Assembly (NCBI RefSeq): GCF_013369335.1
Contig: NZ_SZQJ01000036.1
Coordinates: 186,001-250,000 of the forward strand
Direction: 5' to 3'
DNA from: Vibrio sp. JPW-9-11-11
GTDB taxonomy: Bacteria > Pseudomonadota > Gammaproteobacteria > Enterobacterales > Vibrionaceae
Length of the DNA stretch: 64,000 nt
The position numbers and the translations under genes were made by a program. Below the pieces are notes generated by a model that was not told where the DNA came from, did not search any database, and was given only the letters and a program-made list of their open reading frames with translations. Every line of letters begins with the position of its first letter. The stretch's first letter is position 1. Shown here piece by piece: positions 33,868 to 43,805 of this stretch.

Positions 33868-35163
33868 ATGAATGCTCTCCCTTTTACCGATGCTGGAGTG
33901 ACATACACTCCGCACTACTTTACCGCTCCTCTCGATTATTCAGACTCAAGTAAAGGCACGATTACCCTTTTTGCTCGCGAGCTCAAACTCACCAGCGATG
34001 GGGAGCAAGACAAACCTTGGCTGGTCTACTTTCAGGGTGGGCCTGGGTTTCCGTCACCGCGGCAAAACGGCAATAATGGCTGGGTAAAACGCGCGCTGCA
34101 GCAATACCGCGTATTACTCCTCGACCAACGGGGCACGGGCAATAGTAGCGTTATTAGCCATCAAACCTTGGCGCACTTATCACCCGCTCAACAAGCCGAT
34201 TACTTAGCCCACTTTCGTGCCGATAACATAGTGCGTGACGCCGAATTAATTCGCCAACAGTTCGCAGTGAAGCAATGGGCAATTCTTGGCCAAAGCTTTG
34301 GCGGGTTCTGCTCTCTCACCTACTTATCCCTGTTCCCTGAGAGCTTAACTCGCAGCTACATTACCGGTGGCGTGCCATCAATCTCACGCCACCCTGACGA
34401 GGTCTACCAAGCTACGTTTAAACGTACCATGGAAAAAAATCACGCCTTTTTCCAGCAGTTCCCCGAAGCTCAGCGTCTCTGTCAGCAGATAGCCAATCAT
34501 TTGCTTGAACACCAAGAGTTCTTGCCCAACGGCCAGCGTTTTACGGTCGAGCAATTCCAACAGATAGGAATCAACTTCGGTGTCGCAGACTCGTTTCTAC
34601 CGACTTACTATGCGCTAGAGAATGCTTTAATTGAAGTCAATGGCCAGCCAAAACTACGCTACGAATTTCTCAATAGCATGCTGATGGAGCAAGGGTTCCA
34701 AACCAACCCTATCTACGCGATTTTGCACGAATCCATCTACTGCCAAGGGGTCGCCTCTGAGTGGAGCGCACATCGAGTTCGACAAAGCGTGCCCGAGTTT
34801 AACTACAAGAAAGGCCAGCCATTCTACTTCACTGGCGAAATGGTCTTCCCTTGGATGTTCGACCAATACACCAACTTGCAACCGCTTAAACAAGCGGCCG
34901 AACTTATCGCGGCGAAACAAGATTGGCCTACCCTTTATGATAAACCGACCTTGATGCGCAACACTGTCCCCGTAAGCTGCGCGGTCTACGCCGATGATAT
35001 GTTCGTTGAGATGGACATCAGCCGCGAAACTCTGGCTTTAATTCCCAACGCCAAAGCTTGGATTACCAACGAGTATGAACACAACGGTTTGCGCGCCGAT
35101 GGGGAGCGAATCCTCGACCGTTTGATCGCCATCGGGGAGCAAACGGCGGCGACGCTCATCTAG
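33868..35163 (+). CDS. S33-family proline iminopeptidase-like alpha/beta hydrolase
   Basis: The 431-residue protein has the oxyanion-hole motif QGGPGFPSPR, the LLLDQRGTGNSS segment and the nucleophile elbow GQSFGGFCSLTYLSLFPESL. All are typical of prolyl aminopeptidases of family S33. A late histidine in NEYEHNGLRADG completes the probable Ser-Asp-His triad. It should release N-terminal proline (or related residues) from peptides in the cytoplasm; no signal peptide is present. It is longer than the roughly 315-residue Pip enzymes and fits the longer subgroup. It is monocistronic and divergent from pirin. Confidence 0.87.
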   Translation: MNALPFTDAGVTYTPHYFTAPLDYSDSSKGTITLFARELKLTSDGEQDKPWLVYFQGGPGFPSPRQNGNNGWVKRALQQYRVLLLDQRGTGNSSVISHQTLAHLSPAQQADYLAHFRADNIVRDAELIRQQFAVKQWAILGQSFGGFCSLTYLSLFPESLTRSYITGGVPSISRHPDEVYQATFKRTMEKNHAFFQQFPEAQRLCQQIANHLLEHQEFLPNGQRFTVEQFQQIGINFGVADSFLPTYYALENALIEVNGQPKLRYEFLNSMLMEQGFQTNPIYAILHESIYCQGVASEWSAHRVRQSVPEFNYKKGQPFYFTGEMVFPWMFDQYTNLQPLKQAAELIAAKQDWPTLYDKPTLMRNTVPVSCAVYADDMFVEMDISRETLALIPNAKAWITNEYEHNGLRADGERILDRLIAIGEQTAATLI

Positions 35164-35370
35164 GCTCATCTGCCCCGTGATTCACGGGGCCTCGCTGATA
35201 GGCAATTGTTGAGTATTTACTCTAACTCTTTAACGTTCGTTTGTGATCGACTGTTCAATCTGTGGCTATTTAGCTGTGATATGTTGACTATCAACCGAGA
35301 TAAATAGGTGATCAGACCGTTATCCCCATTGGTATCGCTGATCAAATATGACAAACACTTAGGTAAATAC

Positions 35371-35610
35371 ATGTCCATTCAATATTGTGAGTACTGTGGC
35401 TGCGCCACCGAGCATAAAGAGATCATTAAGCAAAGACCGTCCCCGTATGGGAAGAGCAAAAAAGAGCAGTTTAAAGCCTTCTTGTCGGGATTTTTTGGCG
35501 GTGTTGCGGTGGGGGCAGCGTTAGCCTCGCTCGAATTGATCGACCGCTACGTGGTTTGCCAGCAATGCGGGACTAAAAAGCTCGAAAACCATGGCGAAGA
35601 ATTTAAGTAG
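35371..35610 (+). CDS. Small zinc-ribbon protein with a hydrophobic insert
   Basis: The family was not recognised. The likely protein is 79 residues from ATG 35371, preceded by AGG about 8 bases upstream; a GTG at 35308 would add 21 residues. It has a CEYCGC pair near the N-terminus and a CQQCG pair near the C-terminus, as in a zinc ribbon. Between them lies a basic stretch and a glycine/alanine-rich hydrophobic segment (FLSGFFGGVAVGAALASLEL) long enough to cross a membrane. Whether it is a membrane hairpin or a soluble fold is open. The gene stands alone between the S33 peptidase and arfB. Confidence 0.65.
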   Translation: MSIQYCEYCGCATEHKEIIKQRPSPYGKSKKEQFKAFLSGFFGGVAVGAALASLELIDRYVVCQQCGTKKLENHGEEFK

Positions 35611-35672
35611 CCCAATTAGAGCTGCGCGCGCCAAATGCGCTACAATAGCGTTTTTTCCAACGCCAAAGACTG

Positions 35673-36086
35673 ATGCTGAAAATATCCAACAACGTGACAC
35701 TCCAAGCTTGGGAAATACAACTGACCGCGATTCGTGCCCAAGGCGCAGGTGGACAAAACGTTAACAAGGTGTCGTCAGCGATTCATCTTCAGTTCGACAT
35801 CCAACGCTCAACACTCCCTGCTGTGTACAAGCAGCGCCTGCTCGCATTGAATGATTCGCGAATTTCGAAACAAGGGGTGATCACCATTAAGGCGCAGCAG
35901 TTCCGCACCCAAGAGCAAAATCGAGAGGATGCCCTCAACCGACTGGCAGAACTCATTCGCAGTGCCATGGTGGTTCAGAAAAAACGCCGAGAGACGAAAC
36001 CAACGCGCGCTTCTAAAGAGCGCCGTCTGAAGAGCAAAAACATCAAATCGCAAACCAAATCACTGCGTGGACGTATCCAACATTAA
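35673..36086 (+). CDS. arfB: Alternative ribosome-rescue factor ArfB
   Basis: This 137-residue class-I release-factor-like protein has the GAGGQNVNKVSSAIHLQFD segment, in which GGQ catalyses hydrolysis of peptidyl-tRNA. A long basic C-terminal tail (KKRRETKPTRASKERRLKSK and beyond) inserts into the empty mRNA channel of a stalled ribosome. This is the structure of ArfB (YaeJ), which rescues non-stop complexes without a stop codon. It lacks the codon-recognition domain of RF1/RF2, as expected. It is monocistronic, and a terminator follows. Confidence 0.93.
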   Translation: MLKISNNVTLQAWEIQLTAIRAQGAGGQNVNKVSSAIHLQFDIQRSTLPAVYKQRLLALNDSRISKQGVITIKAQQFRTQEQNREDALNRLAELIRSAMVVQKKRRETKPTRASKERRLKSKNIKSQTKSLRGRIQH

Positions 36087-36124
36087 ACCAGCCGCAGTAC
36101 GTCAATGGCATTTATGCTAAAAAC

Positions 36125-36148
36125 AAGCCCAGCGTCGCTGGGCTTTTT
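36125..36148 (+). terminator. Bidirectional terminator between arfB and glgB
   Basis: A 9-base-pair stem (36125-36133 with 36137-36145) and 3-base loop are followed by TTTTT on the plus strand. The gene on the opposite strand (glgB) ends 6 bases further on. Confidence 0.8.
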
Positions 36149-36153
36149 CACCG

Positions 36154-38337
36154 TTAACTGAGTTTTAATTTGTAGAACACAGTCGCTAACGGCGGGATCT
36201 TCAACGTCAGTGATTGGGCTAAACCTTGGCTTTCTTTTGCTTCGGTATTCACCGTATCTAACACTTGATAATCACTGCCGTGATACTTGGCATCATCAGT
36301 ATTAAGGAGCAACTGATACGTCCCCTGCAATGGCACACCAAGGCGGAACTCATTGTGTGGCACTGGCGTAAAGTTGCTGATCACCAAAATCCGCTCGCCA
36401 CTGTCACTCAATCGCTCATGCGCTAAGACGGAAGCGTCTGCCGCATCCTGCAAGCGCCATTCATAACCGCGTGGCTCACTATCGAGTTCATACAGCGCTT
36501 TTTCACTGGTGTAGAGCTTATTGAGATCACGCGTTAACGACTGCACGCCTTGATGGCGCTCAAAATCAAGCAAGAACCATTGCAGCTGGTCATCATGATT
36601 CCACTCACCAGTTTGGCCGAACTCTGCGCCCATAAAGTTAAGTTTTTTACCGGGTTGCGCGTACATGTAACCTAAGTAAGCCCGTAAGTTCGCGGTTTGC
36701 TGCCACTCATCGCCAGGCATCTTATTATGGATAGAACCTTTGCCGTACACCACTTCGTCATGAGACAACGACAACACATAGTTTTCACTATGCGCATAAA
36801 CAAGCGGAAAGGTGATGGTATCGTGATGATATTTGCGATGAACAGGGTCTTCTTGGATGTAAGAGAGTGAGTCGTGCATCCAGCCCATGTTCCACTTAAA
36901 GCCAAAACCCAAACCGCCCATGAACGTCGGCGCAGACACGCCAGGGAAAGCCGTCGATTCTTCGGCAATCGTCATCGCATTGGGGAAGTACTTGTACACT
37001 TCCTCATTCATCCACTTCAAGGTCGCAATAGCGTCATAATTTTCATTTCCGCCGTCGACATTAGGCACCCACTGATCGTGGCTACGAGAATAGTCGAGGT
37101 AGAGCATTGAGGCCACCGCGTCGACGCGAATACCGTCGATATGGAACTGTTCAAACCAATAAAGTGCGTTGGAAACCAAGAAACGGCGCACGTGCTCGCG
37201 GCCCAGATCGTAAATATAAGAGTTCCAGTCTTGATGCCAACCACGACGAGGATCGGGATCGTGGAATAGCGGCGTACCATCGAAATTGGCTAAACCGTGA
37301 TCATCGGATGGGAAATGCGCGGGCACCCAATCGAGTACCACACCAAGTCCCGCTTGGTGACACTGGTCAACGAAATATTTAAAGTCATCTGGCGAGCCGT
37401 AACGACTGGTCGGCGCAAACAACCCGACAGGTTGGTAACCCCAAGAGCCGTAGAAAGGATGCTCAGAAACTGGCATCAGTTCTACATGGGTATAGCCCAT
37501 GTCAACCAAGTAAGGGATCAGTTGGTCGGCCAACTCGCGATAGTTGAGAAAATCACCATTTGCCGCTCGACGCCAAGAGCCAGGGTGCAGCTCATAAAAT
37601 GACAAGGCTTGCTTGCGTTTCTCTGTCACTGGGCGCTGCTGCCATTGTTGATCTTGCCATTGATAACGGCTGTGATCGTAGGTCACTGACGCAAAAGAAG
37701 GATACTGCTCCGCGTAGGCGCCCCATGGGTCTGCTTTGTGCGGTAGCCCTTCACCATTTGGCCCTTTCAGTTCAAACTTGTATTGAGTACCTTCTGGCAA
37801 GTTAGGAACAAAAAGCCCCCAAATGCCGTAATCAAGGCGCTGCATCGGCGTGCGACGACCATCCCACTGGTTGAACTCACCCACTAAGCTGCATGCACTC
37901 GCGTGCGGGGCATAGACCAAAAAGCGAATACCTGAAATCTGCTTACCATCGCGCTCTAAGGTGACAAACTGCGCCCCCATATGCTTGTACATCTCTTTTG
38001 GCGTATGTAGATCGTCATATTCCGCATAGATGTTGTGATATTGGTAAGGGTCATCGATTAACTGTTCAGTCCCGTTCCAGTCCACCGCCAATAAATAGTG
38101 GGTAAGGTGCAAGTCGCGCTGCTGTTTTAAAATAAACCCTGACGCATCTTCGCGTTCTAATTCTATGCGTTCCTCATCAATCACCAACTCGACTTTATCG
38201 GCACCTGGCATCCATACCCGAAGCGCTCCCTGCTTAGGGTCGATAAAAGGACCAATAAAAGAAAAAGGATCTGGAAATGTCGCATGCGAAAGTTGGTTAT
38301 ATATCTTTGTTGCCTTATCTAACGTTGTTGTTTTCAA
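36154..38337 (-). CDS. glgB: 1,4-alpha-glucan branching enzyme GlgB
   Basis: This 727-residue GH13 enzyme has an N-terminal carbohydrate-binding domain (about 1-220, including [15 protein letters not shown]) followed by the catalytic barrel. The conserved regions are visible: [20 protein letters not shown] with the nucleophile aspartate, [11 protein letters not shown] with the acid/base glutamate, and [12 protein letters not shown]. It introduces alpha-1,6 branches into glycogen. It begins with TTG at 38337, supported by AGAGGA 4 bases upstream; no ATG is near. It lies downstream of malQ on the same strand but a terminator at 38469-38495 separates them, so it probably has its own promoter in 38338-38468. 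Confidence 0.95.
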   Translation of the reverse strand: MKTTTLDKATKIYNQLSHATFPDPFSFIGPFIDPKQGALRVWMPGADKVELVIDEERIELEREDASGFILKQQRDLHLTHYLLAVDWNGTEQLIDDPYQYHNIYAEYDDLHTPKEMYKHMGAQFVTLERDGKQISGIRFLVYAPHASACSLVGEFNQWDGRRTPMQRLDYGIWGLFVPNLPEGTQYKFELKGPNGEGLPHKADPWGAYAEQYPSFASVTYDHSRYQWQDQQWQQRPVTEKRKQALSFYELHPGSWRRAANGDFLNYRELADQLIPYLVDMGYTHVELMPVSEHPFYGSWGYQPVGLFAPTSRYGSPDDFKYFVDQCHQAGLGVVLDWVPAHFPSDDHGLANFDGTPLFHDPDPRRGWHQDWNSYIYDLGREHVRRFLVSNALYWFEQFHIDGIRVDAVASMLYLDYSRSHDQWVPNVDGGNENYDAIATLKWMNEEVYKYFPNAMTIAEESTAFPGVSAPTFMGGLGFGFKWNMGWMHDSLSYIQEDPVHRKYHHDTITFPLVYAHSENYVLSLSHDEVVYGKGSIHNKMPGDEWQQTANLRAYLGYMYAQPGKKLNFMGAEFGQTGEWNHDDQLQWFLLDFERHQGVQSLTRDLNKLYTSEKALYELDSEPRGYEWRLQDAADASVLAHERLSDSGERILVISNFTPVPHNEFRLGVPLQGTYQLLLNTDDAKYHGSDYQVLDTVNTEAKESQGLAQSLTLKIPPLATVFYKLKLS

Positions 38338-38468
38338 GTCGTCCTCTCCCTAACCTAACTTTCTGGCCGAAAACCGGCACGGATTGCGCTATTCATCTAT
38401 ACAGTCATCTACGCCATTTACGGGCTAAGAATACTGCTATCTGTATGACTCATAGCTGGTCAAATAAC

Positions 38469-38495
38469 CGAAAAAGCCCGCTAAGTAGCGGGCTT
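38469..38495 (-). terminator. Terminator between malQ and glgB
   Basis: On the minus strand a 9-base-pair stem (38495-38487 with 38482-38474) with a 4-base loop is followed by TTTTT. It should end the malPQ transcript before glgB. Confidence 0.85.
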
Positions 38496-38630
38496 GATTA
38501 GCATGTTTCTAGTTTACCGAATTCCTGCTCTACAGAGAGTGACCTATCCTTAAATTTTCTATGTAAATCTAGGGTCTGTTAACCTTTAGCGGTTAAGTTT
38601 GGTTCGAGATAGAAACGTTTTAGACGCAAA

Positions 38631-38668
38631 GAGGAGTGTTTGCCTAACATCCTAAGCAAACACTCCTC
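38631..38668. repeat. 13-bp perfect inverted repeat downstream of malQ
   Basis: Bases 38631-38643 and 38656-38668 are perfectly complementary with a 12-base loop, 42 bases after the malQ stop. No T-run follows on the minus strand. It may stabilise the 3' end of malPQ mRNA ahead of the terminator at 38469. The rest of the 372-base gap holds the glgB promoter region but no gene. Confidence 0.6.
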
Positions 38669-38709
38669 AATAAAGCATTAAACGCTTTTCTAGCCGAACC
38701 CTTCGGGCA

Positions 38710-40890
38710 CTATTTGCTGACTTTGCCGCGCACTTCTGTCAGTTTGTGCGCGATACGGTTGACACCTTCGTGAGCAAAAACTTCATCTAGGTTCATGGAC
38801 AGTTTACGACGCCAGTTAGGATACTCATCGACCGTGCCCGGGATGTTAACTGGCTTGTCCATTTCTAACCAATCTTCCAACTGCACACTCAGCAGTGTAG
38901 ATGCACCGGCAGCGACATGCAGTTGCAACGCTTCTGCTAAATACGAGTCCATCGGCACGTATTGCGCGTCTCGGCCCACACCTTCCGGCAGGTAGCCATG
39001 CCAAGCAACAGAGTCCAAAATGCCTTGCTTCGATTCGAGGCGATCGGCAAATAGGGTTTTTAGTTGCTCTGCATCTGGGTATAGACCAAGCTCTTCGCCC
39101 ATCTTTAAGTCATCACAGTGCCAAAAGCCACGTAAGGTCGGCATATCGTGGGTACATAAAGCCGACATCGACTGCTCAGCATAGTGTACTGGTGAAATGT
39201 AGCCACCATCGTCTTCAGACGTTTCAAAGAAGAAGACTTTGTACGAGTGCACACCTGCTTCACGCAAAATATCAACAATCTCATCAGGCACGGTGCCTAA
39301 ATCTTCACCGATCACGCTGCACTGATGACGGTGAGATTCAAGGGCTAAGATAGCCAGCATGTCTTCAACTGGGTAGTAGATGTAGGCGCCTTGGGTGGCG
39401 TTTTCACCTTTTGGAATCCACCACAAACGCAGTAACCCCAGTACATGGTCGATGCGCAGTGCACCACAGTGTTTCATGTTGGCACGCAGTAACTTGATAT
39501 AGGCGTCGTAGCCGGTTGCTTGCAGAACTTGCGGGTTGAGTGGCGGCAGACCCCAGTTTTGTCCCAGTGGTCCAAGAACATCAGGCGGCGCACCGATGCT
39601 AGCATCCATCACCAGATTACCTTCATCTGCCCAAGTCTCACTGCCTGAATCCGCCACACCAACGGCGAGGTCGCGGTATAAACCAACCGACATGCCTTTC
39701 TCTTCGGCTAGCGCTTGCGCTTCTTTGATTTGAATATCAGCAATCCACTGCAAGTACATGTAAAGGTGTACTTTATCTTGATTCTGCTCGATAAAGGCTT
39801 GGACGGCGCTGGTATCAAATTGACGATACTCTTCAGGGAAAACCGGCCAGCCCCAAACGTTGCTGTCTTCGGCATGCAACTTAGCGTGTAGAGCGTCAAA
39901 TGCCGCTTGATGCATCAAGCTCTCGCCGCCTTCTTCTACAAACGCCAAGAACATCTCCGCGCGCTCAGTGTTTTTATCCAGATGGCGTTTTTTGAACTCG
40001 TCAAACAGGAGCGGGAGAACGCTCAATTTTAGGTCGGCCACTTCGGTATAATTAACCCAGTGAGCGTCGCGCGCTTTTTGCAAACGTTGCTGGAACTCTG
40101 CGCTACCGACGCGCTGCTGCGCTTCAATGCTGAGCGCAAATTCTGGAACCGAGCTAACATCAATATAAAGGATATTGAGCCAACGACGTGATGAAGGGCT
40201 ATACGGACTCGCGCCTTCTGGATTGGCAGGGAACAGTGAATGGATCGGGTTCAAACCGACAAAGTCACCTCCGCGTGACGCAATATCCGCCACCAACTGT
40301 TTTAAGTCGCCAAAGTCACCCATCCCCCAGTTGTGTTGGGTACGCAAGGTGTAAAGCTGGACGCTGGGCCCCCACATTTTTTTGCCACGCTCAATCGCGT
40401 CTTGTTTATAACAAGCACGTGGCGTCACAATTAAAGTCATCTCATACGGCGCTTTGCGGCGCTTACGCATGATGGTTAGCTTGTGATAGCCCCAAGCGAT
40501 ATCACTCGGCAATGCAAACACTAAAGGGCCACCCTCACTACGCTCATCGCGTACGATTTGCGACTGAAGATAGCCTTCAAGTACCTCTCCCTGTTCGGTA
40601 TCCAGACGCCAGCTAAACTCACTCTCTCTAGCACTCGCTCCTAGGTTAAGGGAGACCTCTACAGGCTCGCCATCACGCACCACTAATACCGGTTCGAGCA
40701 CATCTTTCTTATGCTTTTTCTCCGCCGATTTTAGGAGTGTTTCATCATTGGTTGTATCGTAGCCTAACGACGCAAGTAAGTGGCGAATGGTCTCATCAGA
40801 CACCTTCGCTTCATCTCCCCACGCGCTCACGTAGCTGTCGGCAATTCTCGCCATTTCAGCGACTTGTTTTAATGCGTTTTGTTGTTTCAT
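38710..40890 (-). CDS. malQ: 4-alpha-glucanotransferase (amylomaltase) MalQ
   Basis: This 726-residue GH77 enzyme has an N-terminal extension of about 140 residues, as in enteric and Vibrio MalQ, before the catalytic barrel. Catalytic regions seen are LRIDHVLGLLRLWWIP (nucleophile aspartate), VIGEDLGTVPDEI (acid/base glutamate) and CTHDMPTLRGFW. It transfers maltooligosaccharide units between chains and releases glucose, working with MalP in maltodextrin breakdown. GGAGAGAG precedes ATG 40890. It follows malP by about 100 bases in the same direction, with a hairpin in the gap, and is probably cotranscribed under MalT control. Confidence 0.95.
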   Translation of the reverse strand: MKQQNALKQVAEMARIADSYVSAWGDEAKVSDETIRHLLASLGYDTTNDETLLKSAEKKHKKDVLEPVLVVRDGEPVEVSLNLGASARESEFSWRLDTEQGEVLEGYLQSQIVRDERSEGGPLVFALPSDIAWGYHKLTIMRKRRKAPYEMTLIVTPRACYKQDAIERGKKMWGPSVQLYTLRTQHNWGMGDFGDLKQLVADIASRGGDFVGLNPIHSLFPANPEGASPYSPSSRRWLNILYIDVSSVPEFALSIEAQQRVGSAEFQQRLQKARDAHWVNYTEVADLKLSVLPLLFDEFKKRHLDKNTERAEMFLAFVEEGGESLMHQAAFDALHAKLHAEDSNVWGWPVFPEEYRQFDTSAVQAFIEQNQDKVHLYMYLQWIADIQIKEAQALAEEKGMSVGLYRDLAVGVADSGSETWADEGNLVMDASIGAPPDVLGPLGQNWGLPPLNPQVLQATGYDAYIKLLRANMKHCGALRIDHVLGLLRLWWIPKGENATQGAYIYYPVEDMLAILALESHRHQCSVIGEDLGTVPDEIVDILREAGVHSYKVFFFETSEDDGGYISPVHYAEQSMSALCTHDMPTLRGFWHCDDLKMGEELGLYPDAEQLKTLFADRLESKQGILDSVAWHGYLPEGVGRDAQYVPMDSYLAEALQLHVAAGASTLLSVQLEDWLEMDKPVNIPGTVDEYPNWRRKLSMNLDEVFAHEGVNRIAHKLTEVRGKVSK

Positions 40891-40955
40891 CGCTCTCTCC
40901 GAAGGACTGCTTATACCTTCAAAATGTAGGGTTATCTATTGTGTATAATAAGTAG

Positions 40956-40983
40956 AGCCAAGGCGCGAGGCCTTGGCTTTTTT
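40956..40983. repeat. Hairpin between malP and malQ
   Basis: Arms 40956-40964 and 40970-40978 form a 9-base-pair GC-rich stem. The T-run (40978-40983) follows on the plus strand, against the direction of malPQ. On the minus strand only CTACTT follows. It may partly attenuate or process malPQ mRNA rather than fully terminate it. Confidence 0.55.
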
Positions 40984-40992
40984 GGGCTTGAT

Positions 40993-43446
40993 TTAGCGTT
41001 TCACCTCTTCAAGTTTCCAGATGTTGTTCACGTAATCTCGAATGGAGCGGTCAGAGGTGAACTTACCGACCAACGCCGTGTTGAGTATCGCTTTCTTCGC
41101 CCAACCCGCTTGGTCTTGGTACTGCTTACTCATGGCTTCGTGCGCTTGAACGTAAGAAGCGAAATCGGCTAAGCAGAGGTAAGGGTCTCCACCATCGAGC
41201 AAGCTATCGTAAGTAGCGCGAAGCAAACCTGGTTGACCTGGAGTGAACTCATCACCTAGCAGTAGGTCGAGTGACGCTTTCAACAGTGGGTCGGCGTGGT
41301 AGTAATCGTAAGGGTTGTAGCCAGCGGCTTTGAGTGCCACGACTTCATCCACTTCAAGACCGAAGATGTAGATGTTGTCGTCGCCCACTTCTTCACGAAT
41401 TTCTACGTTCGCGCCATCCATAGTACCAATCGTAAGTGCACCATTTAGTGCCATCTTCATGTTACCTGTGCCCGACGCTTCTTTACCCGCTAGCGAAATT
41501 TGCTGTGACACATCGGCGGCAGGAATAATGATTTCAGCCATACTGACGCGGTAATCAGGGATGAAGACCACTTTCAGCTTATTGCCAATACGAGGGTCGT
41601 TATTGATCTTCTCAGCCACCTTGTTCACGGCAAAAATGATCTCTTTCGCTAAGTGGTAACCCGGCGCAGCTTTAGCCGCAAAGATTGCCACACGTGGAGT
41701 GCACTCAAAACCCGGTTCGTTAATGATGCGGTGGTACAAAGACAGAATGTGCAGAAGGTCTAGGTGCTGACGCTTGTACTCGTGTAAACGCTTAATTTGT
41801 ACATCAAAAATCGCGTTCGTATCGAGCTCGATACCCATGTTCGTTTGAACCCAGTCCGCTAGGCGCTGTTTGTTGGCTTTTTTCACCGCCATGAAGGCCT
41901 TTTGGAACTTAGCATCGTCGGCGAATTTAGCGATACCTTCAAGTTGCTCAAGCTTCGCTGGCCACTCGCTACCAATTTTGTCGGTGATCAGTTGCGACAG
42001 ACCAGGGTTACAGAACTTCAACCAACGACGTGGGGTAATACCGTTAGTCACGTTGTGTAGGCGAGTTGGGAACATCTCATGGAACTCTGGGAACAGGTCT
42101 TTTTTCACCAACTCTGAGTGAAGCGCTGCCACACCATTGACCGCGTAAGAGCCGATCACACACAGGTTCGCCATACGGACCATGCGGTGGAAACCTTCTT
42201 CGATGATAGACAGTTTTGCCTGCTTCTCACCATCACCAGGCCACATCGCACGCACCTCTTGTAGGAAGCGATGGTTGATTTCGAAGATGATTTCCATATG
42301 ACGTGGTAGTAGACGTTGGATCAACGATTCTGGCCACGTTTCTAGCGCTTCAGGAAGCAAAGTATGGTTGGTGTAAGCGAAGGTTTGTGAGCTGATTTCC
42401 CACGCTTTTTCCCATGATAGACCTTTTTCATCGATCAAAATGCGCATCAGCTCTGGAATAGCGATGGTTGGGTGAGTATCGTTAAGCTGAATGGTTTCTT
42501 GTTTTGGCAGATCAGCCAACGCAAAGCCTGCCGCTTCATGGCGACGAAGAATATCGCGAACCGATGCCGCTGAGTGGAAGTACTGCTGCATCAAACGCAG
42601 CGTTTTGCCTTTCTCGTGGTTGTCGTTCGGGTATAGAACTTTGGTAATATTGCCTGCGTCAATCAGCGCGTGCTGCGCTTCGAAGTAGTCACCATTGTTG
42701 AAACTGGCTAGCGAGAACGGCGCAATGGCCTGACATTCCCACAGACGCAACGGGTAAACCGTGTCTGACTCGTAACCGACGATTGGCAGATCCCAAGGCA
42801 TCGCTCTTACTGTCATACCTGGAACCCATTTGCGAACTTCGCGACCATTTTCATGAGTCACTTCGACATGGCCATAAAAGCCGATCTCTTGAGCCAGTTC
42901 AGGGCGAGCCACTTCCCATGGGTAACCTTCTACGCCGCGCCACGCGTCAGGCGCTTCTTGTTGACGCCCCTCTTTAAATGACTGTTTGAACAGGCCGTAT
43001 TCATAGTGCAGGCCGTAACCGACCGTCGGAAATTCTTGCGCTGCACAGGAGTCCATGAAACACGCAGCAAGGCGACCTAAACCACCGTTACCCAATGATG
43101 GGTCGCGCTCTTCTTCAAGCAGATCCGTAAGGTTTTGACCCAGCTCGCTCATCGCTTCAGTGATCTGGTCATACAGACCTAGGCTGATCAAGTTGTTACC
43201 AGTTAAACGGCCAATCAAGAACTCAAGCGAAAGGTAGTTAACGCTTTTGGCATTTTGTATCTTTGGATCTTGCTCAGTCTTTAATAAATCAAGCGTGGTA
43301 ATCTCAGCCAGCGCTTTGCCCATCGCGAGGTACCATTCACGCGACGTCGCGGTTTCAAGCGTTTTAGCGTAAGTCGCAGAAAGGTGCATCTTCACATCGG
43401 CTTGAAACGAAGCCTTGTCAAAGTTTTTCTGTTGCGTAGGTTTCAT
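40993..43446 (-). CDS. malP: Maltodextrin/glycogen phosphorylase MalP
   Basis: This 817-residue GT35 phosphorylase starts at ATG 43446 (MKPTQQKNF); the frame runs further upstream without support. The pyridoxal-phosphate site is in EASGTGNMKMALNGALTIGTMDGANVE, where the lysine of GNMK carries the cofactor. Other hallmarks are SLEFLIGRLTGNNL, DPSLGNGGLGRLAACFMDS and the QLNDTHP region. It cleaves alpha-1,4 glucan ends with phosphate to give glucose-1-phosphate. The length fits MalP of Vibrio. It is the first gene of malP-malQ and is divergent from its activator malT. MalT-box-like and CRP-like sequences lie upstream. Confidence 0.94.
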   Translation of the reverse strand: MKPTQQKNFDKASFQADVKMHLSATYAKTLETATSREWYLAMGKALAEITTLDLLKTEQDPKIQNAKSVNYLSLEFLIGRLTGNNLISLGLYDQITEAMSELGQNLTDLLEEERDPSLGNGGLGRLAACFMDSCAAQEFPTVGYGLHYEYGLFKQSFKEGRQQEAPDAWRGVEGYPWEVARPELAQEIGFYGHVEVTHENGREVRKWVPGMTVRAMPWDLPIVGYESDTVYPLRLWECQAIAPFSLASFNNGDYFEAQHALIDAGNITKVLYPNDNHEKGKTLRLMQQYFHSAASVRDILRRHEAAGFALADLPKQETIQLNDTHPTIAIPELMRILIDEKGLSWEKAWEISSQTFAYTNHTLLPEALETWPESLIQRLLPRHMEIIFEINHRFLQEVRAMWPGDGEKQAKLSIIEEGFHRMVRMANLCVIGSYAVNGVAALHSELVKKDLFPEFHEMFPTRLHNVTNGITPRRWLKFCNPGLSQLITDKIGSEWPAKLEQLEGIAKFADDAKFQKAFMAVKKANKQRLADWVQTNMGIELDTNAIFDVQIKRLHEYKRQHLDLLHILSLYHRIINEPGFECTPRVAIFAAKAAPGYHLAKEIIFAVNKVAEKINNDPRIGNKLKVVFIPDYRVSMAEIIIPAADVSQQISLAGKEASGTGNMKMALNGALTIGTMDGANVEIREEVGDDNIYIFGLEVDEVVALKAAGYNPYDYYHADPLLKASLDLLLGDEFTPGQPGLLRATYDSLLDGGDPYLCLADFASYVQAHEAMSKQYQDQAGWAKKAILNTALVGKFTSDRSIRDYVNNIWKLEEVKR

Positions 43447-43513
43447 TAGAGAAATCTCACTTATTGGTTTTAATCCATCTGTGCCATATCGTGCATTGAC
43501 ATGCTCAGCAAAA

Positions 43514-43547
43514 CATCCTCCCACCTAGTACCCAATTTAGGAGGAGG
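43514..43547. promoter_or_regulatory. MalT-box-like sites upstream of malP
   Basis: Minus-strand TGGGAGGATG (43523-43514) and plus-strand TAGGAGGAGG (43538-43547) each agree with the MalT box GGGGA(T/G)GAGG at 8 of 10 bases. They lie 70-100 bases before the malP start, in the expected promoter region. The opposed orientation is not a standard MalT arrangement, so this is tentative. Confidence 0.45.
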
Positions 43548-43622
43548 AAACAGGGCGTAGAGGGTGTATCGTCATGGCTCAGTGATCTAACTCTCATTAA
43601 AAAATAGCAACACCTGAGCTCG

Positions 43623-43638
43623 GGTGATAAAGATCACA
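43623..43638. promoter_or_regulatory. CRP-like site, malP side
   Basis: GGTGA-TAAAGA-TCACA matches the CRP consensus TGTGA-N6-TCACA at 9 of 10 fixed bases. It lies about 180 bases upstream of malP in the malP-malT gap. Confidence 0.75.
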
Positions 43639-43805
43639 CCATCAACGAATTTAGCCTAGTTGTGATGTATTAAAGATACAGGTTGGGGGGAATATCTATT
43701 TGGTCAATATGTATACTGAGTCACATAATGTTTTCACTTAAAGTGCAAATTTCACTGAATGTCGTACAGACAGAGAGTTAGAACACAGTTCCCCACCAAT
43801 CATTT

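Noticed and set aside
35172..35190. GC-rich inverted repeat after the S33 peptidase gene as a terminator.
   Set aside because: The 8-bp stem has no T-run on either strand, so it was not listed as a terminator.
38901..39353. A 150-residue plus-strand frame within malQ.
   Set aside because: It lies over the conserved catalytic part of malQ and shows no domain or ribosome site.
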